Assembly (NCBI GenBank): GCA_029781865.1
Contig: JAKOVW010000081.1
Location: 186,001 to 250,000, forward strand
DNA: 64,000 nucleotides
From: Bacteroidota bacterium
Lineage (GTDB): Bacteria; Bacteroidota; Bacteroidia; Chitinophagales; Saprospiraceae
Direction of reading: 5' to 3'
Shown here: positions 45,316 to 53,791 of the stretch, in pieces
Layout: the number at the start of each line of letters is the position of its first letter
Position numbering within the stretch: the first letter of the stretch is position 1
Position numbers and translations under genes: made by a program
The notes under the pieces: generated by a model
What the model saw: only the letters and a program-made list of their open reading frames with translations
Databases searched by the model: none
What the model was told of the DNA's origin: nothing

Positions 45316-46194
45316 TTAATTCTTTGTTTGTGCAAATAACCATTGCGGAATTTGCTCACTAAGGATCAATGGAGAAAATATATTGAGGTGTTCCGTATGA
45401 TCAAAAATCCAGAACCTTATTCTATATGAACTTTGAAGTTCCTTGTAAAACAGTTCATCGCTTGCAATTGGATTTTCCGTATCGGTATTGCCATGTATTA
45501 ACCAGATGGGAATTTGTTTTAAGTTTTGTATTTTATCAAATTGCGGAATACCCGAAATACTTATGCCTGCTGCAAATAAATCCGGACGTTCCGACAATGC
45601 ATTGATGACAGATGAACCACCCATGGAAAAACCGACAGCATAAATGCGATTTGCATCAATGGGCAAAATGGACTTTAAAGAGTCAATCAAGTCAAGTGCA
45701 GACAAAAGACAAGCTTGTGGTTTTGACGTCAAAACATGGCGGGTAGAATCCAGGACATAATTGGACGATCGCGACGAAAACTGTGGTGCCAATACATAAC
45801 AGGAATACTTGGATTTAATGTCCGGCATCGCAAAAAGTTTGGATAACACACCGAGCTGTCTGGTATTATCATTTCCGATGGCTCCTGATCCATGAAACAC
45901 AATGACTAAGGGATGTATATTTGAAGGACTATTGCCTGGAATCGGTTTTAGCAAACGATATTTTAAAATTGAATTTTCTTTTCCGGTGAATGTGCCTGTA
46001 TCAAAAAGAGTATTGCTGACACTTCTGATTTCAGTTATTCTATTTCGGCTTGCAATTGTGTCGGTGTATTGACGAAATGTGTGTTGACCAAATGTGTTTT
46101 TGATTGAATTGCAGGAACTGAAGAGCAGGCAGGCAAGTATGAAAATAGCAAAACAGTTTATTTGCAATTCGACGCGTTTAATTTTTTTGATCAT
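45316..46194 (-). CDS. Alpha/beta hydrolase lipoprotein (PHB-depolymerase/prolyl-oligopeptidase-like)
   Basis: This 292-residue protein has an N-terminal hydrophobic segment and a lipobox-like LLFSSC (about residues 22-27). Its alpha/beta hydrolase domain contains LVIVFHGSGAIGNDNTRQLG (oxyanion region), VGFSMGGSSVINAL (nucleophile Ser) and a terminal His in DHTEHLNIF. The pattern resembles feruloyl-esterase/PHB-depolymerase-like enzymes. It begins inside the last 17 bases of the 46178-47062 gene, so the two hydrolases are translationally linked. Confidence 0.8.
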   Translation of the reverse strand: MIKKIKRVELQINCFAIFILACLLFSSCNSIKNTFGQHTFRQYTDTIASRNRITEIRSVSNTLFDTGTFTGKENSILKYRLLKPIPGNSPSNIHPLVIVFHGSGAIGNDNTRQLGVLSKLFAMPDIKSKYSCYVLAPQFSSRSSNYVLDSTRHVLTSKPQACLLSALDLIDSLKSILPIDANRIYAVGFSMGGSSVINALSERPDLFAAGISISGIPQFDKIQNLKQIPIWLIHGNTDTENPIASDELFYKELQSSYRIRFWIFDHTEHLNIFSPLILSEQIPQWLFAQTKN

Positions 46195-47062
46195 TCAATA
46201 TCCATTGTAATCCTTTGATAAAACCAGGAAGCGGGGTATCCATGTGTCCGAGATTGGAAAAGGTGTCGCATTTAAAGGCAATTGAATTTGAAATATGCCG
46301 GTTAAATTCCGAAGATAACTTCTTGCACAATTCTTTCATGGGAATGAGGTTTGCTTCATCCACATCTTCGCCGTCTTCAAGTCCACCAAAAGCCAGATAA
46401 GCCTTTACTTGTCGTTGCGACGATTTTAATTCCGCAATATTTTTCAACTGATTGAGGAGATAATAATTATTGTAATGTAGCGACGGGCTCGCTGCAAGAT
46501 ATCCATAGAAATTATCATTGTGATTCTGCAGATATTGCAACAAGCTATAGCAGCTAAAGTAGCCGCCCAGAGAATGTCCTGCTAAAATCCGTTTGGAAGG
46601 GTCGGTGTGAAAGTTGTGGTCTATATAGGGAATGCATTCCGTTGTAAGAAATTTAAGAAATGCATTGGCACCACCGCTGATGTTCATTTCGTATACCGGC
46701 AATGCAGCAGGATAGGTGTAATCCCGGTTGCGCAGGGAATCCATGGCCTTAAAATCCTTATAGCCTATTCCCACTAAAATGACCTGCGGTATCAGATCAA
46801 CTTCTGCGTATTTTTTAAGAACGGCAGCAAGCGGATCAAAATAAAAATTGGCATCGAGCAGATAGACGACCGGAAATTTTTTTGTGGAATCCGTAGTATA
46901 ATTATCGGGAACGGCAATGAAAAGCTGAAAGCTGTCGGAAACTGTTTTGGAATAAATGGAATGTATGAGGCATGACGGTGGGGTAACATTTGAATCGCAT
47001 GGATTCAAATTGGAACTGCAGCTGATGGTAATCCCGCAGAAAAGCCAGAGGTATTTTAGCAT
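46178..47062 (-). CDS. Alpha/beta-fold esterase (IroE/Fes-like)
   Basis: A 294-residue esterase with a hydrophobic N-terminus and early Cys (GITISCSSN), possibly a lipoprotein. Motifs are FPVVYLLDANFYFDPLAAVL, nucleophile AGHSLGGYFSCYSLL and His in NLGHMDTPLPGF. It is a clear paralogue of the esterase at 41696-42922, sharing PVVYLLDA/GD, the D-R-L/M-R-D/N region and GHSLGG. It lacks the TPR tail. It is the first gene of the minus-strand block and overlaps the next hydrolase by 17 bases. Substrate unknown. Confidence 0.83.
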   Translation of the reverse strand: MLKYLWLFCGITISCSSNLNPCDSNVTPPSCLIHSIYSKTVSDSFQLFIAVPDNYTTDSTKKFPVVYLLDANFYFDPLAAVLKKYAEVDLIPQVILVGIGYKDFKAMDSLRNRDYTYPAALPVYEMNISGGANAFLKFLTTECIPYIDHNFHTDPSKRILAGHSLGGYFSCYSLLQYLQNHNDNFYGYLAASPSLHYNNYYLLNQLKNIAELKSSQRQVKAYLAFGGLEDGEDVDEANLIPMKELCKKLSSEFNRHISNSIAFKCDTFSNLGHMDTPLPGFIKGLQWILNDQKN

Positions 47063-47797
47063 GTAGTGAAATTCTGTAAGAGCTTGTAATATTATTGATT
47101 TTTTGAGTGAAATTGGTTAAGTTTGATTGCTTAAATTGGATCAGGTAACTTTGTAAATGTTTTGGAATTAAATAAGCTTCCGATTTAATGAAAAAGAGTA
47201 TCGAATTATCATTTAATTTATAGGCCGCAATTGAATCAGGAACAAAATGAAGATTTTGTTCTTTTGCAGTCGCTCAAAAGAACCAAAAAGCTTGTCCGAA
47301 ATAAGATGCTTTAGCTTTTCACAAGCTGCAGTTCGTATTTTTTTATCAGCCGATTTTTGTTTCCATCGTAATTTATTCTATTCCATTCTTCAGAGAAGAA
47401 TCTCCGCAATTGCCTACGGCAAAAAATACTCACCCCGCATTGTATTTCGGACGTTTTTCCTATTATTTATAATTCAGTTAGATACGGCGAATCAGCTAAC
47501 TTCAATTATTTTATAATTGATCAAGTGCTATATTAATTTGGTTAGATTATTATTTCTCAAGCGACTTTCACAAATGATACTACATAAGTTAAACAGAATA
47601 GGTATTACTGAATACCACCTCATCCTTTTCAATATGGCATCAGTGATTAATATAGGATAGTATTATTCAATTAATTTGATATGGCTTTCTAGAGGCTCAG
47701 AATAGTTTATTGACTAACTATTTTATTAGCACTCACCAACTTATTTAGTATGAACTGTAAATTGGAATTGAAAAATTTAACAGGATGTTTATAAAAA
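47063..47797. other. Gene-free region
   Basis: About 735 bases without a supported gene. A plus-strand frame of 89 codons (47247-47516) is Ser/Phe/Arg-rich with no domain or signal peptide, and is probably chance or a degraded remnant. 47530-47790 is AT-rich with nothing recognised. Promoters for the block to the left should lie near 47070-47110 but no exact TAnnTTTG was found. Confidence 0.4.
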
Positions 47798-47833
47798 ATA
47801 CAAATTTGCCTTTCGAAAAAGGCAAATTTGTAT
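47798..47833 (-). terminator. Strong rho-independent terminator of hsp20
   Basis: Sixteen-base perfect arms ATACAAATTTGCCTTT and AAAGGCAAATTTGTAT enclose a CGAA loop. On the minus strand a T-run follows (47797-47792). It lies 17 bases after the hsp20 stop. Confidence 0.9.
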
Positions 47834-47849
47834 TAGTGCAGTAATCAGA

Positions 47850-48302
47850 TTATAAAATCTCAATCATTTTAGGTTGTTTCAACTTAGCACTTTCTTTTTT
47901 AGGAATGTGCAGAAGCAACAAACCATCCTGATAACGCGCCTGGATTTTTTCCAGGTCTACCACATCTTTTTGCAGGGTGAATGTTCTTGAAAAGGACTGA
48001 TAGCTGAATTCGCGGCAGGTGTAGCGTTCGTCTTCCTTGTTTTCAACTTCAGAAGACTTTTCAGAACTGATGGTAAGCACATTGCCTTCCAGTTGCACTT
48101 TAAAATCCTGCTTCCTCATGCCGGGTGCGGCGACTTCCACTTCGTACTGATCTTTGGTTTCTTTGATGTTAACCGCGGGAATTGTCGTATTGGTTGGTGA
48201 AAAATTGGACAAGCCCCAATTAAAAAGGTCACGGGTTAAGAAATCATCAAAAAGTACCGGGAAGTGGGCTGGAAAATTTCCATTTCTTTTAGCGATTGTC
48301 AT
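47850..48302 (-). CDS. hsp20: Hsp20/alpha-crystallin small heat-shock protein
   Basis: This 150-residue ATP-independent holdase has an alpha-crystallin domain (about 40-140). Landmarks are VNIKETKDQYEVEVAAPGMR, the family A-x-x-x-n-GvL-like ARYQDGLLLLHIPKKE and a short C-terminal tail with I-E-I-L (I-x-I/L anchor). An upstream in-frame ATG exists at 48347. The start at 48302 is preferred because GGAGG lies seven bases before it, one of the few strong Shine-Dalgarno sites here, and the protein then begins MTIAKRNG as in relatives. A perfect hairpin lies about 100 bases upstream. Confidence 0.92.
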   Translation of the reverse strand: MTIAKRNGNFPAHFPVLFDDFLTRDLFNWGLSNFSPTNTTIPAVNIKETKDQYEVEVAAPGMRKQDFKVQLEGNVLTISSEKSSEVENKEDERYTCREFSYQSFSRTFTLQKDVVDLEKIQARYQDGLLLLHIPKKESAKLKQPKMIEIL

Positions 48303-48394
48303 AATAAACCTCCATTTTAATTTGGTTAAAAAAAAATAAACTATCAAAAACGCCTGATCAAAAAAAATGCCAACGAAAAAAATTGCAGGATTTT

Positions 48395-48429
48395 CTGAAA
48401 AAATTTCAGTTCGGCTGAAATTTTTTCAG
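48395..48429. promoter_or_regulatory. Perfect inverted repeat upstream of hsp20
   Basis: CTGAAAAAATTTCAG and CTGAAATTTTTTCAG are exact inverted repeats around the five-base loop TTCGG. There is no T-run on the minus strand, so a terminator for the gene at 48735 is less likely. It sits 93 bases upstream of the hsp20 start and is not CIRCE (TTAGCACTC). It may be an operator or mRNA structure for heat-shock control (inference). The remainder of the 48303-48734 gap has only a 17-base direct repeat (48601-48617 and 48620-48636). Confidence 0.45.
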
Positions 48430-48734
48430 TTTGGGGGGAAATGGGAATTGAAGAATTGGCAGAGTTTAGGGATAGGGGTAAAGTTGTTATTGACAAATAT
48501 TGTTTGAGGAAAGAATGTTAAATTGTTATTTTTTAGTTTAATAAATGCTAAGAAATAGATGAATTATGGAATAAGTAGTGATATCGTTTCCGCATACCAG
48601 AAGAACTACAACAATTAAGAAGAACTACAACAATTACAATAATATTCAGCTAAATCGAATCTCCACTCAATCACGAAACGTTCAATGGAATCGCGAGATG
48701 ATCCTTTTTAGTATGCCGTATTAATGGCTACCAT

Positions 48735-49253
48735 TTATTTTTTCCTGGTTTTAATATTGTCTTTCAATGTCACATAAAGTCGTTCGCACGCATTGTCATT
48801 GCACCTTGATATCTGCAGTTGTCCACTTGTGATTGGTTCTCTTATTTTGTGCATTGTCAGGACTTCTCCATCTACTACAAGTGCAACGCGATTCATGACG
48901 TGATTCGTCGTAAAAGACTTTAGCTTTTCAGATGCTTCTTTTGTCAAGGAAAGAAGCAATTTCTTCTTAGCTTCTGTTTGCTGTTCTGTGGTAGGTGCTT
49001 TTGCTAATTCAAGCGGCACATATTCTGTTGTGTCAATGATAATTCTTAAATATTCATCCGAATTGAAGTCCTCAAATAATTTATTGAAGTATATTGAAAT
49101 TTGTTTTGATGATAAAGTATCAACTTGTGCTGCAGCAGTGTCGATCTTAGCTATAAGATATAAACCGTCTGGAATAGTATAAACTGATTGAGTCTGAGCA
49201 AGGCTTCTCAAACTGATACAAATAGTCAAAGCTGCCAAAATAATTCTAAACAT
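48735..49253 (-). CDS. Secreted protein with SecD P1-head-like domain
   Basis: A 172-residue protein with a signal peptide (1-19, ending SLAQ). The region KLLLSLTKEASEKLKSFTTN, then V-M-N-R-V-A-L-V-V-D-G-E-V-L and HKIREPITSGQLQISRCN, matches the periplasmic head subdomain of SecD (hydrophobic strand with DGxV, then x-EPI-x-x-G-x-x-x-I). SecD membrane helices are entirely absent. It is therefore a free-standing SecD-head-like periplasmic protein of unknown role. A -7-like TAAATTTG lies on the minus strand at 49305-49298, about 45 bases upstream. Confidence 0.65.
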   Translation of the reverse strand: MFRIILAALTICISLRSLAQTQSVYTIPDGLYLIAKIDTAAAQVDTLSSKQISIYFNKLFEDFNSDEYLRIIIDTTEYVPLELAKAPTTEQQTEAKKKLLLSLTKEASEKLKSFTTNHVMNRVALVVDGEVLTMHKIREPITSGQLQISRCNDNACERLYVTLKDNIKTRKK

Positions 49254-49500
49254 AGTTATACAGTATTTTGCTTTCTCTTTAGGTTCTGTCTAACGGTCAA
49301 ATTTAAGAACCGATTTTCAATAGTTTAAATTTTTGTCACGTTAGCTCAGTAAGTCAATGTGGAAGCTGGATTAGTTGGTCTGCCGTGAACTATTTCATAT
49401 ACGAACTATAAGTAGTAATTATCTTAAAATTTTTTTTTATCTTTTCAATTAGTTAATTTCTGCATTTATTTAATCATCTTACTAAATTCATTTTCATAAA

Positions 49501-49686
49501 TTACTCCTTCACTAAAGTGATATTTCCCGCTTTTGAAATGGTAAACTGGTACAGCCCATATTGAAGATTTTTAGTGAAAGCAAAAATATATTTATTTTGG
49601 TTAGTTTTAGAATGAAAAGATCAATTCCTGATATTAAATATACTTTAATAGGTAAAGATTGATTGCAGGACTGGGAAAGTGATTTT
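49501..49686 (-). pseudogene. Decayed duplicate of the T9SS-sorted protein at 50490
   Basis: The minus strand ends FAFTKNLQYGLYQFTISKAG followed by NITLVKE and a stop (49503-49501). This aligns with AAHFQYGLYLFTISVPGNTP of the intact gene. Further up, after a frameshift near 49610, NQSLPIKVYLISGIDLF aligns with NQALELKVFTLSGDEVF. Two reading frames are needed and one carries an in-frame TGA, so the copy is broken. Only the C-terminal sorting domain is recognisable; the upstream part is lost or too diverged. Confidence 0.75.
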
Positions 49687-49846
49687 GGTTTATATTAATT
49701 ACTTTACGAACCCGTATATGCGACAGGATCTTACAGTGAAGAATCAGGGGTACTTCATAGGAGTGATCTGTAAGAGCTGTCTACACAATTATCAATCTAA
49801 CAATATTTCTTTGCTGAAATATTACCGGGATTATTTGCTATGGGTT

Positions 49847-50335
49847 TTACTTGTCGATCTGTACTGCGTTCCGGGAACCATAACCAAAAACTTTGAAGAT
49901 CTTTTCTTTATTGGTTGTTGTATTCTTTAGTCTAATTAAAACAGAAGTGTCACTCAGCCAATGGTATGAGGCTTTATTGAAATTGATTTTATCTCCGTAT
50001 TCTGCAGAATGGCAATTAAGGGTATTGTTCTCCATCTGATAATATCGTACCAAAAAATTGGTATCAGGTGTGTTAAAATATGTTCTATACACTACTACGT
50101 CGTATTGTTTATGAGATCCTAAATTCTTATCCGGCAGATCCTTGTTCTTTGTATCGATAATACTTAGTTCTCCTTTAGGCAAAGTAAAATGATTGCAACC
50201 AAATTGAAAAATGCATATGAGTATGGTTGCAATTCTTATTTTATTTTTCCAATAAAAGATCTTCTTAATAGTCAAATTCTGATTTAAGATACGATCTAGT
50301 TTGCTACAAGTAATTAGAGCTAGTAACTTAGTCAT
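49847..50335 (-). CDS. Hypothetical lipoprotein
   Basis: A 162-residue frame with a hydrophobic segment and lipobox-like IFQFGCNHF at about residues 40-48. The N-terminal 25 residues before it look non-coding, so the true start may be a TTG about 20 codons in. The mature part contains YDVVVYRTYFNTPDTNFLVR and SYHWLSDTSVLIRLKNTTTN, beta-rich with no known domain. It lies between the decayed and intact copies of a T9SS-sorted gene. Function unknown. Confidence 0.5.
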   Translation of the reverse strand: MTKLLALITCSKLDRILNQNLTIKKIFYWKNKIRIATILICIFQFGCNHFTLPKGELSIIDTKNKDLPDKNLGSHKQYDVVVYRTYFNTPDTNFLVRYYQMENNTLNCHSAEYGDKINFNKASYHWLSDTSVLIRLKNTTTNKEKIFKVFGYGSRNAVQIDK

Positions 50336-50489
50336 AAGTTCTTAAAGTTTTTTTAATCTAACAAATTAAAGTGCAGTCAATGATTTCAGATTATTAATGC
50401 CTTTTACACACTAAAATAACAAATTTTACGAATTGACAGGTACTTTTTTATAAAGTAAATTTAGCTCAGAATTGAAATAATTAACCCTC

Positions 50490-51092
50490 TCATCTCATCA
50501 CCATAAATTTCCCCTTCACTAATGGTGTATTTCCAGGAACTGAAATAGTGAAAAGGTATAGACCATATTGAAAATGAGCGGCGCCAATGTATACGTAATT
50601 CTGATAAATTGTCGAATGAAAAACTTCGTCACCGCTAAGTGTAAACACCTTAAGTTCTAAGGCTTGATTGGAAGGATTGGAGAAATAAATTCTGGCTTGC
50701 TCAGTTACCGGATTAGGACGGATTTGATATCCGCCGTTTTGTAAATCGATGATTTCGACGGAAACGACTTTAGAATAACCGATTCCGCCTAATTCAAGCC
50801 GGTAATAGTTGATTGCATTTTTTACGGGATTGTCATCAGTAAAGTTATAGGCCTGGGGAGTGTTTATATTTCCGCAGACTCCGCCTATGTCGCCGATCTG
50901 GATAAAGTTGATGCTGTCTGTTGATCGGAATATGCGTATGCCCTGACAGGTGCTGCCGGCCTTAATCAGCCATTCCAGGTAAACTTTAGAATTAACTTCT
51001 GTAGCTGTAAACCGTTCCAGAAATGTTTGCTGGGCAATGGCATTCATTTGCATTGGTGCAACGTAAAAACAAATCAGGAATAAATATTTCAT
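50490..51092 (-). CDS. Small secreted protein with T9SS type A sorting domain
   Basis: A 200-residue protein with a signal peptide (about 1-20, ending AIAQ). A fibronectin-III-like stretch (VYLEWLIKAGSTCQGIRIFR...INYYRLELGG) leads into the sorting domain: IRPNPVTEQARIYF, LKVFTLSGDEVFH and FQYGLYLFTISVPGN. The short N-terminal portion suggests a structural or binding role rather than an enzyme. A broken duplicate of its 3' part lies about 0.8 kb downstream (49501-49686). Confidence 0.8.
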   Translation of the reverse strand: MKYLFLICFYVAPMQMNAIAQQTFLERFTATEVNSKVYLEWLIKAGSTCQGIRIFRSTDSINFIQIGDIGGVCGNINTPQAYNFTDDNPVKNAINYYRLELGGIGYSKVVSVEIIDLQNGGYQIRPNPVTEQARIYFSNPSNQALELKVFTLSGDEVFHSTIYQNYVYIGAAHFQYGLYLFTISVPGNTPLVKGKFMVMR

Positions 51093-51163
51093 ATGGTAAT
51101 TAAACGCATTTTAAATAGATAACAGTTCAATCATTATTTTACTTCATAAATTAGTAGATAAAT

Positions 51164-51346
51164 CTACATCGAAAATTGAATCAGCTCACTATTATAGTCG
51201 ATGCACACTTTCAGGTATTTCAAAGCCGAATCGCCGATGGCACCACGCACTAGTTTGTCCATAGTCGATATTAACTCTTCAGGACACACTTTTTCTTCGA
51301 GGCCGGCAAAAAATATCAGTAAAGCTATTTGAACACCTGGTATCAT
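51164..51346 (-). CDS. Possible small ORF, unknown
   Basis: A 60-codon frame starting ATG, MIPGVQIALLIFFAGLEEKV, with protein-like composition and an amphipathic second half (MDKLVRGAIGDSALKYLKV). It has no homologue I recognise and no strong ribosome site. It is the only candidate in the 51093-51459 gap. It could be a fragment of a lost gene. Confidence 0.3.
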   Translation of the reverse strand: MIPGVQIALLIFFAGLEEKVCPEELISTMDKLVRGAIGDSALKYLKVCIDYNSELIQFSM

Positions 51347-51459
51347 TTTTCAAAAATCAATTACATCATTACGTAGATCATCATTGGGAATCATCATGCA
51401 GATGTTGCTTCACTTTTAAATAATCCCATCAGGATGTATTCTGATCTCATGATCAGCAT

Positions 51460-51936
51460 TTATTTTTTGAGCAAAACCAATTGCCCCAAATGGTATGCGA
51501 GATGATTGGTGCGGCTGATCACCACATTCAGTTTATTGCGATGTGGTTCTTTCAAAAAATTTTCCGCTGAGACGGCGTTGTGTCTTTGAAACCACTCATC
51601 TACCTGCAAGTCGTTGAACCGGCCAGCCAGTGTTGCATTGATATTCATCCAGTACTCCTTTAAGGTATCCGTATTTATGGTTTTGGTCATGGATTTATCC
51701 GGTAAGTTGAGATAGTCCATCAATTCCGGATATAATTGTTCACCAAAATTAAGTAGTGGCAACATGCGGTCATGTACAGCAGCAAGATGGCCTAATAAAT
51801 AGGTACCTCTGTTGCGATCGGGAGAAACCTCTTGCTGTAGTTGATCGTTGCTCAATTGATCAAATAAATTGGTTGCCTCTTTCACCTGCGTAAACCAGGC
51901 ATCGAGCACCATTTTGACGAAAAGCTGATTGGTCAT
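51460..51936 (-). CDS. DinB-family protein
   Basis: A 158-residue four-helix-bundle protein of the DinB/YfiT-like group. Metal-binding His positions are visible in YLLGHLAAVHDRMLPLL and in ISRTNHLAYHLGQLVLLKK (H-x-x-x-H near the C-terminus). Relatives include thiol-dependent transferases such as bacillithiol S-transferase-like enzymes and maleylpyruvate isomerase-like proteins. Actual chemistry unknown. Single gene, 90 bases after the next gene. Confidence 0.82.
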   Translation of the reverse strand: MTNQLFVKMVLDAWFTQVKEATNLFDQLSNDQLQQEVSPDRNRGTYLLGHLAAVHDRMLPLLNFGEQLYPELMDYLNLPDKSMTKTINTDTLKEYWMNINATLAGRFNDLQVDEWFQRHNAVSAENFLKEPHRNKLNVVISRTNHLAYHLGQLVLLKK

Positions 51937-52025
51937 TTGATATAGTTTAGAATTGTTTTAAGAATTTAACGAATGTAAGAAACGAAAAGTCAGGCATTCC
52001 ATCAGAAATGGATTAACGGTTGGTT

Positions 52026-52448
52026 CTATCTTAGTTTTCGTTCTGCTTCTTTTATAGGAAGATCATTGATACTTGCAAAGCGCTTTTGCATGTAACCGTT
52101 TTCATCAAATTCCCATAGTTCATTGCCATAACTCCGGAACCAATTACCCGAGTCATCATGCCATTCGTATTCGAAGCGCACTGCCATCCGGTTTTCGCGA
52201 AAACCCCAGAGTTCTTTTTTTAATTTGTAATCCAGCTCTTTGGCCCATTTGCGTTTCAAAAATTCTTTTACTTCTTCGCGGCCATTAATGAATTCCGTAC
52301 GGTTTCGCCATTCCGTATCGACGGTATAAGCCATACAGACTTTTTCAGGGTCCCTGGTATTCCATGCGTCTTCTGCAGCCTGTACTTTTTGCAATGCGGT
52401 TTCTAAAGTAAATGGAGGTATCGGTTTGCGCTGATTTTCCATATTCAT
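52026..52448 (-). CDS. SnoaL-like / DUF1348 NTF2-fold protein
   Basis: This 140-residue protein matches the DUF1348 branch of the NTF2-like fold. Landmarks are [60 protein letters not shown] and [20 protein letters not shown]. The family is highly conserved but functionally undefined; many bind small hydrophobic ligands. It has no signal peptide and is a single gene. ATG 52442 is an alternative start two codons in. Confidence 0.87.
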   Translation of the reverse strand: MNMENQRKPIPPFTLETALQKVQAAEDAWNTRDPEKVCMAYTVDTEWRNRTEFINGREEVKEFLKRKWAKELDYKLKKELWGFRENRMAVRFEYEWHDDSGNWFRSYGNELWEFDENGYMQKRFASINDLPIKEAERKLR

Positions 52449-52537
52449 GAATTTGGGATAAAATTAAGACTTAGAAGTCGAATGTGCGCATTATTCTCAA
52501 TGACTTTCCATTTCAATTAAAATGAAGTCATATGCTA

Positions 52538-53707
52538 TCAATTAGTTTTTATCAAATCCCAAACCTTTTCATTAAAATCAGCTTTCGTAATGCCGGTTAA
52601 CTTCTCCAGTGCTCTGAAATAATTTTCATTACCCTTTTCTTTTTTACCGCAACTGAGCAGTTCGATCACTGCTGAAAATCCTTTTTCGTTTTCGAGATTT
52701 TGAATGACGAGTGCATTGATTATAAAATCGACATTCAAAGGATATTTTCCTTTTTCATCATAATTTTTACTTTCATTATACAAGGCAAGCCAATCCGCAT
52801 TTGGATTTGATGAAGCAAAGATTTTAAATTTCTCCAGGACTTGTTTCCAGCTGTAACCCCAGCTGCCACCATATAGATAGGCTATGCCCTCGTCAACAGG
52901 CCTGTTGAGCAGAGTAGTCGAAATGACCTTGTGTGAACGGCTGTGCCATAAATCATGCGGATCAAAAGATTTAAATTCTGCATTCGTCGAACCGTTTACA
53001 ATTAATACCGTATTGTTTTCAGTGGCAGTTAAGTTATTTTGTACGTAACCATTGTAATCTGATTTGTAGTCTACACCAGCCAGATGTAATGCTTCCTGAA
53101 AATTGTCACAACAATAAAATTCAGTGGGCAACTTGGGTGCTGATAATTTTTTATCAAACCGGTCAATGTACTTAAAATAGTTTTTGGCATTTGCAATGTT
53201 CAGTTTTGTCTTAAAGTACAGCCTGGTATGGTCAATCGTTTCAAATTTCCAGCTGAGGGTATTTTGTTTTAAAGGTGAATTAAAATAAAACTGCGCTCCT
53301 GATTTTTTTGAGATCAAGCTAAAACTGGCTCTTAGCAATGAAGTATCATTATGATTTCCAATATAGGATATTTGTATAAGGTAATTCGAATCCGGCAATT
53401 GAGTCATATTCGTCAGATAAGCTTTGTAAAAGTGATCGTCTTTGTATTTACCACTTTTTTCAATTTCTTTCATTTCATCCAATAAGGCTGAGGTGGCAGG
53501 TAGATCTTCATTCTGGATATATGGATTTGTGGAATTGGGTTTTTCCTTCAAAATGAGAAATTCATTCAAGGAATGAAGTAATTTATTTTTAATAGTAGAG
53601 TCGGAGGGTAAAACGATATTCGGTGGAATGATGAGGGGGTAGGATTGTCCGGATAAACGGATAAATAAAAAGGCGAAAGCGATTAATAAGGTGAGATTTC
53701 GATTCAT
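52538..53707 (-). CDS. Secreted putative gluzincin-like metallopeptidase with HDxxH motif
   Basis: This 389-residue protein has a signal peptide (1-20, ending RLSG). Near residue 249 it reads FKSFDPHDLWHSRSHKVI, and about 18 residues later NRPVDEGIAYLYGGSWGYSW. The layout of H-x-x-x-H followed by E-G-x-A-Y-L matches gluzincin peptidases (HExxH...E), but the catalytic Glu is Asp (HDLWH). The N-terminal half (about 30-200) is unrecognised. Whether it cleaves peptides is uncertain. It is the last gene of the accessory stretch on this strand and stands apart from the AraC gene by 84 bases. Confidence 0.6.
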   Translation of the reverse strand: MNRNLTLLIAFAFLFIRLSGQSYPLIIPPNIVLPSDSTIKNKLLHSLNEFLILKEKPNSTNPYIQNEDLPATSALLDEMKEIEKSGKYKDDHFYKAYLTNMTQLPDSNYLIQISYIGNHNDTSLLRASFSLISKKSGAQFYFNSPLKQNTLSWKFETIDHTRLYFKTKLNIANAKNYFKYIDRFDKKLSAPKLPTEFYCCDNFQEALHLAGVDYKSDYNGYVQNNLTATENNTVLIVNGSTNAEFKSFDPHDLWHSRSHKVISTTLLNRPVDEGIAYLYGGSWGYSWKQVLEKFKIFASSNPNADWLALYNESKNYDEKGKYPLNVDFIINALVIQNLENEKGFSAVIELLSCGKKEKGNENYFRALEKLTGITKADFNEKVWDLIKTN

Positions 53708-53791
53708 AAATTTGGATTTAATATGATGTCCATTGATGCCAATTGATATTGATGAATAATTTATTAAAAAAAATATTGGACAAAGAAACGG

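Noticed and set aside
47247-47516. 89-codon plus-strand frame rich in Ser, Phe and Arg
   Set aside because: No domain, odd composition and no regulatory signals; more likely non-coding.
49337-49400. tRNA-like stretch (TTAGCTCAGTAAGTC)
   Set aside because: The D-loop-like phrase is not followed by a foldable anticodon or T arm.
49679-49930. 83-codon plus-strand frame
   Set aside because: Overlaps the decayed T9SS fragment and the minus-strand lipoprotein frame; no protein features.
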